NCBI GenBank assembly: GCA_940671915.1
Contig: CALNVZ010003434.1
Location: forward strand, 5,264,748-5,328,747
Length of the DNA: 64,000 nucleotides
Direction: 5' to 3'
Source: Paracentrotus lividus
Lineage: Eukaryota; Echinodermata; Echinoidea; Camarodonta; Echinidae
Positions 35,926 to 47,716 of the stretch are shown here, piece by piece. How positions within the stretch are numbered: position 1 is the stretch's first letter; every line of letters starts with the position of its first letter. The notes beneath the pieces are model-generated. The model was not told the DNA's origin. It did not search any database and saw only the letters and a program-made list of their open reading frames with translations. The position numbers and the translations under genes were made by a program.

Positions 35926-37204
35926 ATGGTGATGTCCGTCCCAGCGCGCTAGTACAAAACTCTACACTGATGGGGCAGCACCTAGTGTTCATTAACTGAG
36001 CTGATGAACAGGACATGACAGTTAACTGTGCTGAGGGTAATAGGATTATGTAATCCTGTTCCAGTTTAACTGTAATCTCATTAGCATCATGACTGGGGTA
36101 CTCATTAAAGGTATACCAGACAGTGTGTTTGGTTTAATCCTATTATCATAATCTACTTGGCTTTGTAGGTAGGGGACCAATAAATGTTATAAAGACAATG
36201 TTGAATACTGGTAGATGTGTATGTCTGTATAACCAGGTATAACGCTGTATTTTTCGCGTACACAATTTTTTTGCAATTTTGCTTCATATTCACAAATTTA
36301 TTGTATTTGCATTCACTTTGTACAGAAATATCAGGAACTTAGGAAGTGAAAATTTTAATTTTCTGAACTTAAAAAGTCGCGAAATTTGTGAAAATAAAAC
36401 CACTGCAAAATAATCAACGTACACAGTATGTGGTAAAGTTGTCATCCATGGCTGTTCACATTCATTACGCATGACACTTGCCAACAATCTGTCAGAAATA
36501 TAAAGAAATGAATTTCTCTGTGATACAATTTATTGTATAGATTCTTATTGAAATAAAGGCCTTATTGTAAGACTATATTCCTTAGAGAAATAGATGAAAA
36601 CTGTCATGTCCATAACAAGGTCTTTTTTAAGGGGGCCAGAGGGACACTTGAGGGGGGGGAGGGGGAGGGAGTATGCATTGTCGCTAAATTGACAGAGCCA
36701 TGTAGGGCCTATAGATCATCCTTCTTGAACATACATGTAGCTACATGTAGGAAGCATTTCAATCAATTGCCATCTTTGACTTCCAGATTTGTTCTTTATA
36801 ACATCACTTCAGTGAATCGATGGTGGAAGGCGGCTGGGGATCCCTAACATGTCTGGTTATAGGTGGGTGTGGTTTCCTGACATATCTTCCCTTTTTCGAC
36901 CTATGTCAATTTCAGAGGATGTTGGGGTCGAGCCTGGGGGTCAAGTTGGGTAGTGTCTTTTAGGCTTTGCTCAGAGATTACCAGTATGTCTGCCAAATGA
37001 ATATTACTGACATGATTGATTGGGGAAAGATACACCTATTTCACATGAAACAATATTGTTGATAAAGAATTATCACTTTATTCTGTATTCAAGAGATGGG
37101 TGTAATAACTTTTGTCATAGAAGCGTGTAGTCATGTATTTCATATATATTTATTGTACCAATATTCATAGGCTGTTAACAATCAGTTAGTTGATCCTGAT
37201 TTTT

Positions 37205-37365
37205 TAAAGACATGAATAATAATAATAATATGTAATATTATAATATGATATTATAAAATAATAATTCTAATATGTAATAATAATATGATGCACCTTTAGC
37301 ACTCTACAGAGTGGATTTGGCGCAATACAAATCACATGATTATTATTATTATTATTATTATTATG
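37205..37365. repeat. AAT/ATT microsatellites around a dispersed repeat tail
   Basis: (AAT)n at 37217-37290 and (ATT)n at 37340-37362 flank CACTCTACAGAGTGGATTTG, GGCGCAATACAAAT, a motif common at the 3' ends of invertebrate retroposons. Confidence 0.6.
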
Positions 37366-40300
37366 AACTCTTGTTCAAAATTAAGAAATAACGAGAAAAA
37401 TGAAGATTCACATGTGGCACTTTGAACATAACTAGGTGAGTTATTGTGCATTTGTTGTAATTTCATGTTGCTTTTTTTTTATACAGAATGCTGTCAGGTC
37501 TTTAAAAGGCAAAATTATCATGTTTCTCTGAACTGCTATCTTTCCAATTGATTTGGTATTAAGGTCAGGACTTCCCTTTAATAATGGCCTACTGTCATTC
37601 AGACAATATCAGTAATTTTGAAGAAGGGGATATGTCACGGAGATGTCATAAGTAGCACCCCATATAGACCCTATCATAATCCTCTCTGTCAATACACACT
37701 GTTCTGACCAGACATAATAGGATGTCACAGGTAAATGAAAGCTGACTGCATGGAACAGACAAAATTAGATGAAACTAGGTCACAGGAAATTATCAGTCAT
37801 TGATGATAGCGGAAAATGAGGAAAAAAGCCCTAGTTAGTGAATACAAAGTTACGAGGAGCATTGGTTATATTTTTTCAATTTTCAATTAAACTTTACTCC
37901 ACAAATATATAAAAAAAAAAAACATTTGAAAAAAAATTATCAGATATAACATATTGTGAGATATTTGAGGTATTGATACTTGATAAAATCAAGATAAGGC
38001 CACATGTCATGAGTTGGGTGGAAAATGCGTTACATGTCAATTTTTTTTTTAGAAATGTACATTGCCCCAATCAAACATCTCTAGTTTCTTAGTAGTAAGT
38101 CAGACATGTATAAAAGTATACATATATTGAAAGCAGAGATTGAAAGGAAGATGATTAACATATTTTTGTGCCTGTATAATAAAGGTGTGTCATAAAAGCT
38201 ATACAGAGTGTTACAGGGAAAAATGGTTTGAAAAACTTCACAATTTTACCGGCGAATAATTTCTTAATCATTTCACCAAATGAAATGAATCATCTTGGAT
38301 TGTGTTAATAAGACGCTATGCTTCTAAAAAATATCAACTTGTATACAAAATTATTTTCTAACCGCGCTATACAGGGTGTCAAAAAAGAAGAAAAAATAGT
38401 GCAAAAAAGGGCAGAAATCTTGTCTTTTACACTGGATTACAACTCAAATAAAGTTTAATTGCAAGTAATAGGTTTCCACTTAATGTGTATTTCAGAAAAC
38501 GGCAAAAAATAACAATTATTGTTATAAATTGCATGTGACAATTTTTGATGCCTGCAGTGCATTGTCTATGAGGATGTGTGCATTAAGTATGTTTTAATTG
38601 ATTAATTAATTGATTAAATGACTTTTGAAAAATCTTCTTCACATTTATCTAGAGCCACATATATTCCCAAGAGAATGATATATCACTCAACCCATAAAGA
38701 CCAATTGGCTGCAAAGATATAACGCAGCCAAACAATAAGAAAGTAACAAAATGGGAATTCCCTATACTTTAACACCTGCCTCCACCGTAGGATCCTCCAC
38801 CGTAGGATCCTCCCCCCTTACCCTGCTCCACTAAAAATATATTTGTATTAAAACTATGAGCATAAGAAGCTGAAACTTCACAGACATGTAGCCTGATAAA
38901 TTATCTACAATATAATTTGCACAGCTTATGACTATACATCATTTTCATGGTATGTGAAAGAATGTGATAATTTTCCCTCAAAAATGTAACGCCTCCACCC
39001 TTTTACTATACCCCAACTTGTGACACATGACCATAAAGATTGTTATTAAGTTTTCATCAAACTTTTTAACACTCAATTCAGTTTCTACTTTGGAATTGCA
39101 TAAGTACACACTTGATGTATAGACCAAACATACAGAGCTTGGTCTATTTAGAGGTCCATGCATGTTTTATTTGATTTTTGGTTTTAAAGTGCACTTTTCA
39201 GTACAATATGAACCACTTCACTAATATTGTTTGAGGCCTCATAGTAGTCTTAGCTGTCAGATTAGATGTGTAATATTTATTCACAAGTTGAAGTAGTTCT
39301 GAGCCAACATGGTACTTTCAGCTTTATTTATTCTGTGTTCTTCAGCCCCATTTATTCAGCTTTTGAAGTAGGACTTAGAAGGACTAGATCATGTAGATGG
39401 GGAACTTATCCTGTCCATTGTAATAGGGTTACTCTTTATGACTTCTTTTCTTCTAGGTTTTAACCAGGGGTGTGAGATATCAGCTTTTTAGATAATTGCA
39501 GCTCTTTTTGTTGTGATTTTCAGCTTATTTTCAGGTTATTTTAGCTCTCCTCTGTAAGAAAATGTATGGTAGCTCTTTCAATTTCAGCTTTTTTCAGCTC
39601 TTTTTATTTGTAGTTGCTTATACCCCCTTGTTGACTCTCGTGGCTTGCAACCAAGAGCTGTTCCTAAAATTGCATCTGAGATTGTCATTGGTTTTCTGAC
39701 CTAGCATCAGCAAGGAATGTTTTGCAATCTGAATTCTGTGAAATGTTTCCTAAATTGAGGAATTTGAAAAGAACCACTGAGTGGGTGACTGGGTGACTAT
39801 AATTTGAACCAAATTCAATAATGATTTTTTGTTTTGTTTATAATTGACTTTGTCTTAAACTTGTTGAAAAAGCCATTGGAAGTAGCATTTCTATATGTTT
39901 GCATGGATCATGGATATAAAAAAGTGATATGTCCATGCATGGATCAATAAAGAATTTTGTTGTATCTTGTATCTATCTTGTATCTCTTAATCAAGATAAT
40001 TCTGAGGAAACTCTAGTAAACTATCATCTATTTCTTCCCATTCACAGAGTTTGATAATGGTTAGAGAAGCAGGTGGTTTTATGGCTACTTTTTGTCGGTG
40101 ATTATAAATTGAGTGAAGATTGTAAGCAAAGATCACTTTAATGGGCAAAACGACCGCTTCATCGACTGGCAATATTTATCTTTCGCCTCCAATGAAACAC
40201 GGCCCGATAATTCAATATGGCGAGAAAATTTGATGTAGTTTATCCCCCAGAAATCGGCCTCGGGTTACGAGATCGCTACGGATGAGGCCGATAAATTAAT

Positions 40301-40419
40301 TACAGCGCCCCGCAGATTGGAAAATGATCAATTTGTCTTTTTGTTCTGGCGTGTGCTGTTGTAGAGCCCTGGTAATGCAGGATTGAGGTATAATGCTGAC
40401 TAGAGAGACTGTTCTGCAT

Positions 40420-40560
40420 TAGCCCAAAGCTGTCAAATAGGGCGATATTTCTGATCCATTGAATTATTATGATCAGAGATTATTTGGCTCTTTCTCCAAG
40501 TAGCATGTGAAATAGGGTGACTTGTCGGCCCACATCTTCTTGGGCTTATTTCCAAATAGT
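40420..40560. repeat. Interspersed repeat related to 14630-14790
   Basis: It shares an ordered series of motifs with the copy at 14630 (GATCAGAGATTA, GGCTCTTTCTC, CGGCCCACATC, TTATTTCCAAA). Confidence 0.62.
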
Positions 40561-40844
40561 GAGCTAGGTTTGTAGTTGTGGCTCGTTAACTGTGAAATAG
40601 AACGCTGAGTGGTGCACCATCAGTGTGGAGCTTACCTGATCTCACTGTGGGTAGGTTATAAAACTATATGCTGTTGACAGGGTGTATCTATACTATATAT
40701 CGGGCTTAACCCCTGAGCGAGCCAGTTATTTTTAAATTTAAGTCTGATGTTGCACCAATTTCAAGATTCAGTTGATTTCCTTCAACCCTCCCCCCCATTT
40801 TGGTCAAGCCCCCCACCCCCCCCAATTTTGGTCAAGCATCTTGG

Positions 40845-41320
40845 TAGGCTGGAGCATCTATTGGTAGACAAGCATTTTCATAATTTATTTCCCATTATCT
40901 GTCATCACTATGGGTGGAAGTAAGGACGGGGCAGGGGGAGATATAGCCCGGGGCAGGGGAGATATTAGTCTGCAAGCACCGACTCAATTTGACACTTAAA
41001 CAAATTTCAGTCTAGAGTGGAGACTAGTCTCCATACTCAATGTCTTGTTGGGAGAAGCTATAGTACACGAGTGTATCTAGTTCTTCAGACCCTAGTAAGC
41101 GAACAACATGGGTTTGTGCCTGCAAACTAGGGAGATATAGCCCTGGGGGTAAGGGATGAGTTCCTTTCAAGGGATCCAGTTTGTCTGCTGCTATGGTCTA
41201 GTGTTGGAGCACCTACTAGGCAAGCATTCTCATGATTTATATCCCATTATCTGTCATCACTATGGGTGGAAGTGAGGGCGGGGCAGGGGAGATATAGACC
41301 CAGGGGGTATGGGATGAGTT
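40845..41320. repeat. Segmental tandem duplication of about 350 bp
   Basis: The block TTATCTGTCATCACTATGGG, GGAAGT, GGACGGGGCAGGGG, GAGATATAG occurs at 40855-40960 and again at 41210-41310 in the same order. A third, partial GGGGCAGGGGAGATAT unit lies at 40953-40970. Confidence 0.75.
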
Positions 41321-42371
41321 CTACTGATCCGATTTGTCTGCTGCTATCACCTCTATCCTAACATAGGAAGTGAATAGACACTTCTTATTCACATCAGGTC
41401 TTTGAGAGCCAGAAGGACGTTTAACTCAACTTATTCATTCATTTTCTTCCAATCATTTTTCAAGCATTCTACAAAGTATAAAATACAGTAATACAGCTTT
41501 TCACAGATCTACACCTGAACGTTCTGCGAATTGCAGTTTGGGAATACCTAATTGTTGTTTTAATCCAAAAAGCTTTTATAGGCGGAAAAGCTTTTGCTGC
41601 GTGACTTTCGCAAATCTTAATTTGCAAAAAGTTTGTTAACCCCAAGAAAAAACCCCTTAATGTATGAACGACAAGGAAGAAGGCATTAAGTCCCGAAAAG
41701 CAAAGTTAGGGTCTCTGTTTATTAATTCAATGACCTGGCTATGGACAGTTGATATAACTCTCTTCTTTAAAGCTGTGGGATAATTTTGGTAAATCTAAAA
41801 ATATAATCTTTCAAAATTTGAATTTACTTTAAGATGGAATAAAAGATTATATGGTACAAATCACTTGAAAATAATATCTTAAACTCATTATAAATCCATG
41901 ATATTACTATAAATTGGCAATTTTTTCTTTGGCGATATAAAAGAACTGTGCATGCACGGATTGGGAAGGAAAATTCAGGGGACTTCTCTATGCCAATATC
42001 TTTGTTATTTATTTGACAAAAACAGGAATATTTTAGTCCTTTCACATTATTCTACTGGTAGGAAACTGTTTTGATAAATCATTTTTTTTTGTTTTGAAAA
42101 TGAACATATTTGTACATTTTTGCACAAAATCCACATTTTATGAGGTGATGATAAGAAAAATTTGAAGCATCCATTGGGATGAGAATTTGAAAGCAAGGAG
42201 ATTGATCATTTCAGGACCATGTTTACGTTTATTTGTGGCCTCATATAAGTGTAGTTCTCTTGTTAGAGAATATATATTTAAAATATGCAATTTTTATTTA
42301 TCTGGTGGGTTATGGTTAACATAAATGGTGAAAATAAATTGTGACCATAAGAGCACAAATCTCATGCTTAA

Positions 42372-42952
42372 AGGGGAATCCAACCCAAGGAGAGAATCAA
42401 CCTTACAGGAAAGAGGAAAATGAGAGGAGCAATCTAAAAAAAGTTTCATCAAAATCGGTTATAAAATAAGAGAGTTATGGAAGTTTGAAAAGTCTAGTTG
42501 TTCCTTCTATGGGGATCCTCAAATTGGCATCATCGGCTTCAAAATGGCCGATCTTATGGACAACTCTCCATTCATTTTGTACACAAATTTTCAGATTTTC
42601 CCCATTTTCTTTCAAAATATGTCTTCTTTACTTCTGAGCTCAAAATATGTCATGGGAAAATATATTTCACACAACATATGTTGAGCTCAGAAGGAGGTAA
42701 GATATATTTCGAAAGAAAATGGGGAAAATCTGAAAATTTGTGTACAAAATGAATGGAGAGTTGTCCATGAGATCGGCCATTTTGAAGCTGATGATGCCAA
42801 TTTGAGGATCCCCATAGAAGGAACAACTAGACTTTTCAAACTTCCATAACTCTCTTATTTATTAACCGATTTTGATGAAACTTTTTTTAGACTGCTCCTC
42901 TCATTTTCCTCTTTCCTGGAAGGTTGATTCTCTCCTTGGGTTGGATTCCCCT
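42372..42952. mobile_element. Foldback MITE with TTAA flanks (family D), nearly a full palindrome
   Basis: AGGGGAATCCAACCCAAGGA is mirrored at 42933-42952, with TTAA at 42368-42371 and 42953-42956. Arms of about 270 bp match almost base for base, leaving only a ~40-bp centre (about 42645-42690), so a single strand could form a very long hairpin. A degraded half copy lies at 51330-51480. Confidence 0.9.
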
Positions 42953-43049
42953 TTAATTGAAAAAGGAAACTCCCATTTTTTTTAAACAGAAAAGATAGAC
43001 AAGGAGAAAAGGGAAAATACTAATGATAAATAATTTAAAAAATCCTTGT

Positions 43050-43073
43050 GGGGGGGGGGGGGGGGGGGGGGGG
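43050..43073. repeat. G homopolymer
   Basis: About 24 consecutive G at the end of the adjacent SINE body. Confidence 0.9.
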
Positions 43074-43077
43074 GTTA

Positions 43078-43248
43078 TTGGGTTTTGACAGACGTGTAAC
43101 AATCAGGATATGATTATTATACGTCTGGGACCGACCTTTAACGTCACCATCCGAGAGACGTGACTGGGTTTCGAACCTGGGTCCTCTCCATGTCAGTTTG
43201 TAGGCTGATGTAGAGAATTGACAATGAGCGTTTCCGCTCGACCAACTC
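43078..43248 (-). mobile_element. tRNA-derived SINE (Leu/Ser-like head)
   Basis: On the minus strand, TTGGTCGAGCGGAAACGCTC (A-box region) and GGTTCGAAACCC (B box) form a tRNA-like head. A body follows with GGTGACGTTAAAGGTCGGTC, a sequence style seen in echinoderm SINEs. Confidence 0.72.
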
Positions 43249-43249
43249 C

Positions 43250-43390
43250 TGGGGGGCATTTCATCAAAGGACTTGTAGGACGTTTTATCCGACAAACTGT
43301 TATAAGCTACTGAAATGCTTGCATCTGATTGGCTGAGAGCAAATTTGTCTTATAAAATATCCGACAAGTCCTTTGATGAAATGCCCCCCT
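43250..43390. mobile_element. MITE with GGGGGCATTTCAT ends (copy 1)
   Basis: GGGGGGCATTTCATCAAAGG and CCTTTGATGAAATGCCCCCC are inverted, bounding 141 bp. A relative is at 52590-52728. Confidence 0.88.
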
Positions 43391-43689
43391 GATCCCAATG
43401 TAATTTAGGGATAAAATGTTCAAAAGAGGGCGCTGTCTCAAAATTGGTATTTGTGCACTTTGCCTTCATACTTGGCAATGTGGCGTGGTTTTCCTGCATG
43501 CTGTGAGACTCCAACTCTAAATAACAAAATGATTTCTAAATGTTCAGGGAGGGATGCATGATTTTTAAATGTTGATATGTTAGAAGTGTGACTTTATAAT
43601 ATTTCAAGTTTTCATGCGTTTCATTTAAAACTTATTAGGGTATTTGTCAGTTTTGGTTAAATAGGTCTCTACTCTACTATTTCTTACTG

Positions 43690-44135
43690 TCTATCCTGTT
43701 TATGTCTTCCTAACTTGCCCACCCATTCCCATTCATTCCTCTACTCTCTATTCTCTCTTTTACTTGTTTTACTCTTTTTCTCTCCCTCTCTCTTCCTCTC
43801 ACTTCTTTATAGTCTCTCATTTACATGTTTTATTCTCTCTGACTCTCCCGTACTTCTTTATACTATCTGTTATCTCTTCTTTTCTTATTATGTTCTTCTT
43901 CTCTCCCTCTCTCTACATTTAACTTCTTCTAACTTCTTAATGCTCTCTATATTATCTTATTTTCTTATATTTTCTTCTTCTCTCCCTCACTTTTCCTCTT
44001 ACTTCTCTGCTTTTAGTATATTTCTCTTTCTTAATTTCTTCTTCTCTAACTCTCTCTATTCCTGTCACTTTCCTGCTCTTCCCCCTCTCTATTCTTCGTC
44101 TTCTTCTTCTTCTTCTTCAACAATTCCTCTTTCTC
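43690..44135. repeat. Pyrimidine-rich tract
   Basis: About 450 bp of C/T-rich DNA with short CTCTCCCTCTCTCTTC-like blocks ends in (CTT)n at 44097-44118. The frame at 43715-44140 is an artefact. A run of about 21 G follows near 44176-44196. Confidence 0.85.
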
Positions 44136-44473
44136 TATGAAGATATAGTCTACAACATGACCATTTTTTTTTCCGGGGGGGGGGGGGGGGGGGGGGTTCA
44201 CAGGAGTTCAGTAAGAAATGAACTACATCTTGTTTGCATCAAATGAAGTTATTTTATTCAATCGTTTAACAGGATTTTTTTTTTGTTAATCAACACCAAT
44301 AAACAAAGTTACCTTTACATCTTCGAGTATTAAATTTAAAATTCAACGAATTGTCCAAAATTGAACAAATAGTATTTACAGAAACTTAAAAAAGTAAAAA
44401 TGCAGATTATATATTCAAAAATTATCAAAATCAGATTATATTTACATATACATGTAGCAAATGTGTAATTATA

Positions 44474-44588
44474 AAACATGACACAACAACTAAAACACAA
44501 TGCCAAGGTAAACCATGACACAACAACTAAAACACAATACCAAGTAAAACATGACACAACAGCTAAAACATCATACCAAAGTAAAACA
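44474..44588. repeat. Three tandem copies of a ~38-bp unit
   Basis: Each copy has ACATGACACAACAACTAAAA (or a close variant), CA, AT, CCAA, GTAAA. Confidence 0.88.
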
Positions 44589-44919
44589 AAAAAAGGCTCT
44601 ATGAGGAAAACAGAAAATATCGCTATTTGAAAGGAAAATATAAAATTTTTCTTGAGTGTTCAGCTTGATAATAATGAACCTTCGTAAATCCCCACTATAC
44701 TCATGTTTACATGCAATAAAACTGTTGTGTCGAGCCTCCCAGCTGAGTCACTGTGTGAACATGGTGTATAGCCTCTCTCAAAAGTTCTATGGACATTGTA
44801 AATTGAATATAAATACATTCAAACCTAAAGTATATTTTATACATTGCAAATGGTATTTTTGATTGTAAACAATTTATATTTAAGTATTCTCTTAATTCCA
44901 AAGATTGATAACTCAATCT

Positions 44920-45035
44920 ATTAGGTTATGTATAGATTGTGGTGGGGGACCAATCAAAAATTAGATTGAGAATTTCTGTTAGATAGAGATTTTCAATCTA
45001 ATTTTGGATCGGTCCCTCATGGCAATCTAAAGAAT
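44920..45035. mobile_element. Small foldback around GATTGAGAATTTC
   Basis: Inverted blocks (AATCAAAAATTAGATTGAGA near 44953, TTTTCAATCTAATTTTGGAT near 44989, with GGGGGACCAAT / ATCGGTCCCTC outside) make a short hairpin of about 110 bp. Confidence 0.6.
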
Positions 45036-45046
45036 TTAGAGAGTAT

Positions 45047-45289
45047 ATTAAGAACATCACAGAGTCGTCGCATTTTCAGCCCACCACAACGTCGGACATG
45101 CAGGTAATCCTCGATTTCCTCGACGAAAAATCCCTGTTGACTTGCGTGTTGAAGTTCGACGTCGAACAAAACAGACGACAAGAGCGTGACGTCATCCCGG
45201 ACAGAACTCGCATGTACGGTACCCAACAATCCCCTCATTACTCTTGCCCAAACAACATCGCCCTGCATGTAAGCATAATGTCCTACTGA
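45047..45289 (+). other. Weak coding candidate (possible exon, strand uncertain)
   Basis: Base composition is locally GC-richer than the surroundings, and frames are open on both strands (plus 45056-45286; minus 45017-45295). The plus frame reads MQVILDFLDEKSLLTCVLKF near 45098 and ends at a good GTAAGC donor (45270). Another donor, CAG/GTAATC, lies at 45104, and an acceptor-like TTTTCAG at 45072-45078. I do not recognise the protein. It may be an exon of an unrelated gene, a transposon piece or chance. Confidence 0.25.
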
Positions 45290-45964
45290 CATCATCGGTG
45301 TATTTCCTGTTTACACACAGCGCCGAGTTAACATACGATGCTGAGTTATTTTAGGTCGATTGTGAAACTGAGGAGGATCTGAGACGATTCATTTCTCAAA
45401 TCGATTTCTGTCATGTACGCGTCATAAAAATGGACTTAAAAACTGAATTAGATGCAAAATAACCATCGTAAAGTCATGTTCATCTACTATCTTTGCAAAA
45501 AGAGTCATCAGGTATTAATTTTCATGTTTCATATTAAAAAAATTGAAATTTACATGAATTCGGCGATCCTCCATACATACCGTATTGGAAAGTGAATTGA
45601 TTGAGTGAGTGAGCTGAGCAATGAGCTGAGCTGGGTGGTGTTCCGTGACAGCCACGGGATATATCAAGTCAGCATTCCTTTACCTTTGGCTTTATGTTAA
45701 ATTGATTTCTTTCTTCTGAAATGATTTATCATGTATTTCTATGAAGTAATACCTCACAGGATATAGGTTTTGAATAAATTTAGAATCATAACCATCAGAA
45801 AAACTAAAATAAAAATATAATTTCTTCCCTTTTCCACGAGGATCCCATAGAATTTTGACTTGCAAATCAAGTCTTGAGATTTATGTTTATTTATATGGTT
45901 TGATTTTCATCCAGTTGAAAATTTTTCTTCATACAAATAGTAAAAGCAAAAGAGTGGTAATATT

Positions 45965-46101
45965 ATACAATTGTAGGGGGAGGGCGGTTACGCCAAGGAT
46001 ACGCAAAAAAAAACCACTATGTACACTTTTGCCCATCGTACGTCCCCCTCCACGGGGGCAAACCTCTGACGGTACGCGAAAAAAATTTACATACACTTGC
46101 C

Positions 46102-46139
<38 letters not shown>

Positions 46140-46965
46140 AATACTTTTAGGTTACGCCATGGATACAAACAAAAAAATTACATACACTTTTGCCCATCGT
46201 CCCCCTGCCTAGGGGCAAACCTCTAGGTTATGCCAAGGGTAGGCCTACACGGAAAAAAAATTACATACACTTTTGCTCATTCCCCGGCCCCCCGGAATAC
46301 TTTTTATAGGTTATGCCAAGGGTATGCGAGAAAAAAAAATTACGTACACTTTTGCCCATCGTACGTCCCCCTCCACGGGGCAACCTCTGACGGTACGCAA
46401 AAAAAAATTTACATACACTTTTGTCCACCCCCCCCCCCCCCCCGGAATACTTTTAGGTTACGCCAAGGGTACGCAAAAAAAAAATTATGTACACTTTGCC
46501 CATCGTCCCCTCCCCAGGGGCAAACCTCTAGGTTATGCCAAGGGTATGCCTACACGGAAAAAAATTACGTACAATTTTGCCCATCGTCCCCTCCCAGGGG
46601 CAAACCTCTAGGTTACGCCAACGGTATGCGAAAAAATTATGTACACTATTACTCCCCCCCCCCCGGGAAACTTTTAGATTACGCCAAGGGTACCCAGGGA
46701 AAAAAATTACGTACACTTTCGCCATCGTCCCCTCCCCAGGGGCAAACCTCTAGGTTACGCCAACAGTACATGAAAAAAAATTATGTACACTATTGCTCCA
46801 CCCCCCCCCCCTCCGGGAAAAATTTTATTTTACGCCAAGGGTACGTGGCAAAAATCTTTACTACACTTCGCCCCACCCCCCTGGGACAAACCTTTAGGTT
46901 ACTCCAAGGGTACACGAAAAAAAAAGAAAAAAAACTTTAGGCCTACGTACACATTTGCCCATCCA
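45965..46965. repeat. ~90-bp minisatellite with C and A runs
   Basis: About ten units carry TTACGCCAAGGGTACGC, an A-run, TTACGTACACTTTTGCCCAT, then either CGTCCCC..GGGGCAAACCTCT or a long C-run ending GGAATACTTTT. The two unit types alternate irregularly. The 236-codon frame at 46230-46940 is the repeat read in frame. Confidence 0.92.
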
Positions 46966-47680
46966 CCCCCTCCCCCTAAAAAAGAATAATAATAATAATA
47001 AATAATACATAAATTTACAAAAAATGAATTTTTAGCCCATGCATTGTTCATTTTTTTTCCATCTTAGAATTCTAAAAATATTAAAGATATTCCCCCCCCA
47101 AAAAAGGGCCACATTTCTTTATCATAGGCCCTCCCGAGTGGCTGCAAGGAAGTTTTCAGATTTCGGTAGGCTGTAAAATGACCAAGCCTTTAAATTTAGC
47201 CTCCTCCTCCCCCCCCCCAAAAAAAAAGCTCCTAAACAAAAATAGAAAATAAAAACAACAACATTAACAATGAAAATAATAATGATAATAATAATCTGCC
47301 CCATTTTCATTTTTAGATAAAGGGTTTTTTCAAAAGATGTCCCCTTATCAGTGCTTTTCATTAAAAAAAATAAAATGACGTGATCAAAATGATCACCTTC
47401 CCCGACAATATATAAAATGAATAAAAATCTCACAATAGCCAAATAAAATCAGGAGCAGATCTATATTTAAAAAAAAAAATGAAAACAAAAGAAAGAACGA
47501 AGAAGGAGAACTAAGAAACAGAAGAAACTTCATCAGGCCCATATGGGGGCGGAGCAGGTTTTATATTTTTCGCAGGAGCCGAATTGTCGCTTAAGCATTT
47601 ATCAATTTCGCGAAAGGCGTTAAAAAGAAGGGTCAAGGGAATGAAAGAAACACTTTTTCAAACTGTAGGGGGTGGACCTG

Positions 47681-47716
47681 CTAGCTGCCCCAGCGCGTAG
47701 CGCTGGGTGCAGCTAG
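47681..47716. repeat. 36-bp GC-rich palindrome ending in CTAG
   Basis: CTAGCTGCCCCAGCGC, GTA, GCGCTGGGTGCAGCTAG forms a near-perfect hairpin with one bulged base. The 3' part (GC-rich hairpin shortly before CTAG and T) resembles the end signal of Helitron transposons, though the spacer is shorter than usual. Confidence 0.8.

Noticed and set aside
43715..44140. 141-codon Ser/Leu/Phe-rich frame
   Set aside because: Pyrimidine tract artefact, no splice or start context.
46230..46940. 236-codon frame with repeated TFRLRQGY-like peptides
   Set aside because: It is the ~90-bp minisatellite in frame; homopolymer-driven phase changes make it meaningless as protein.
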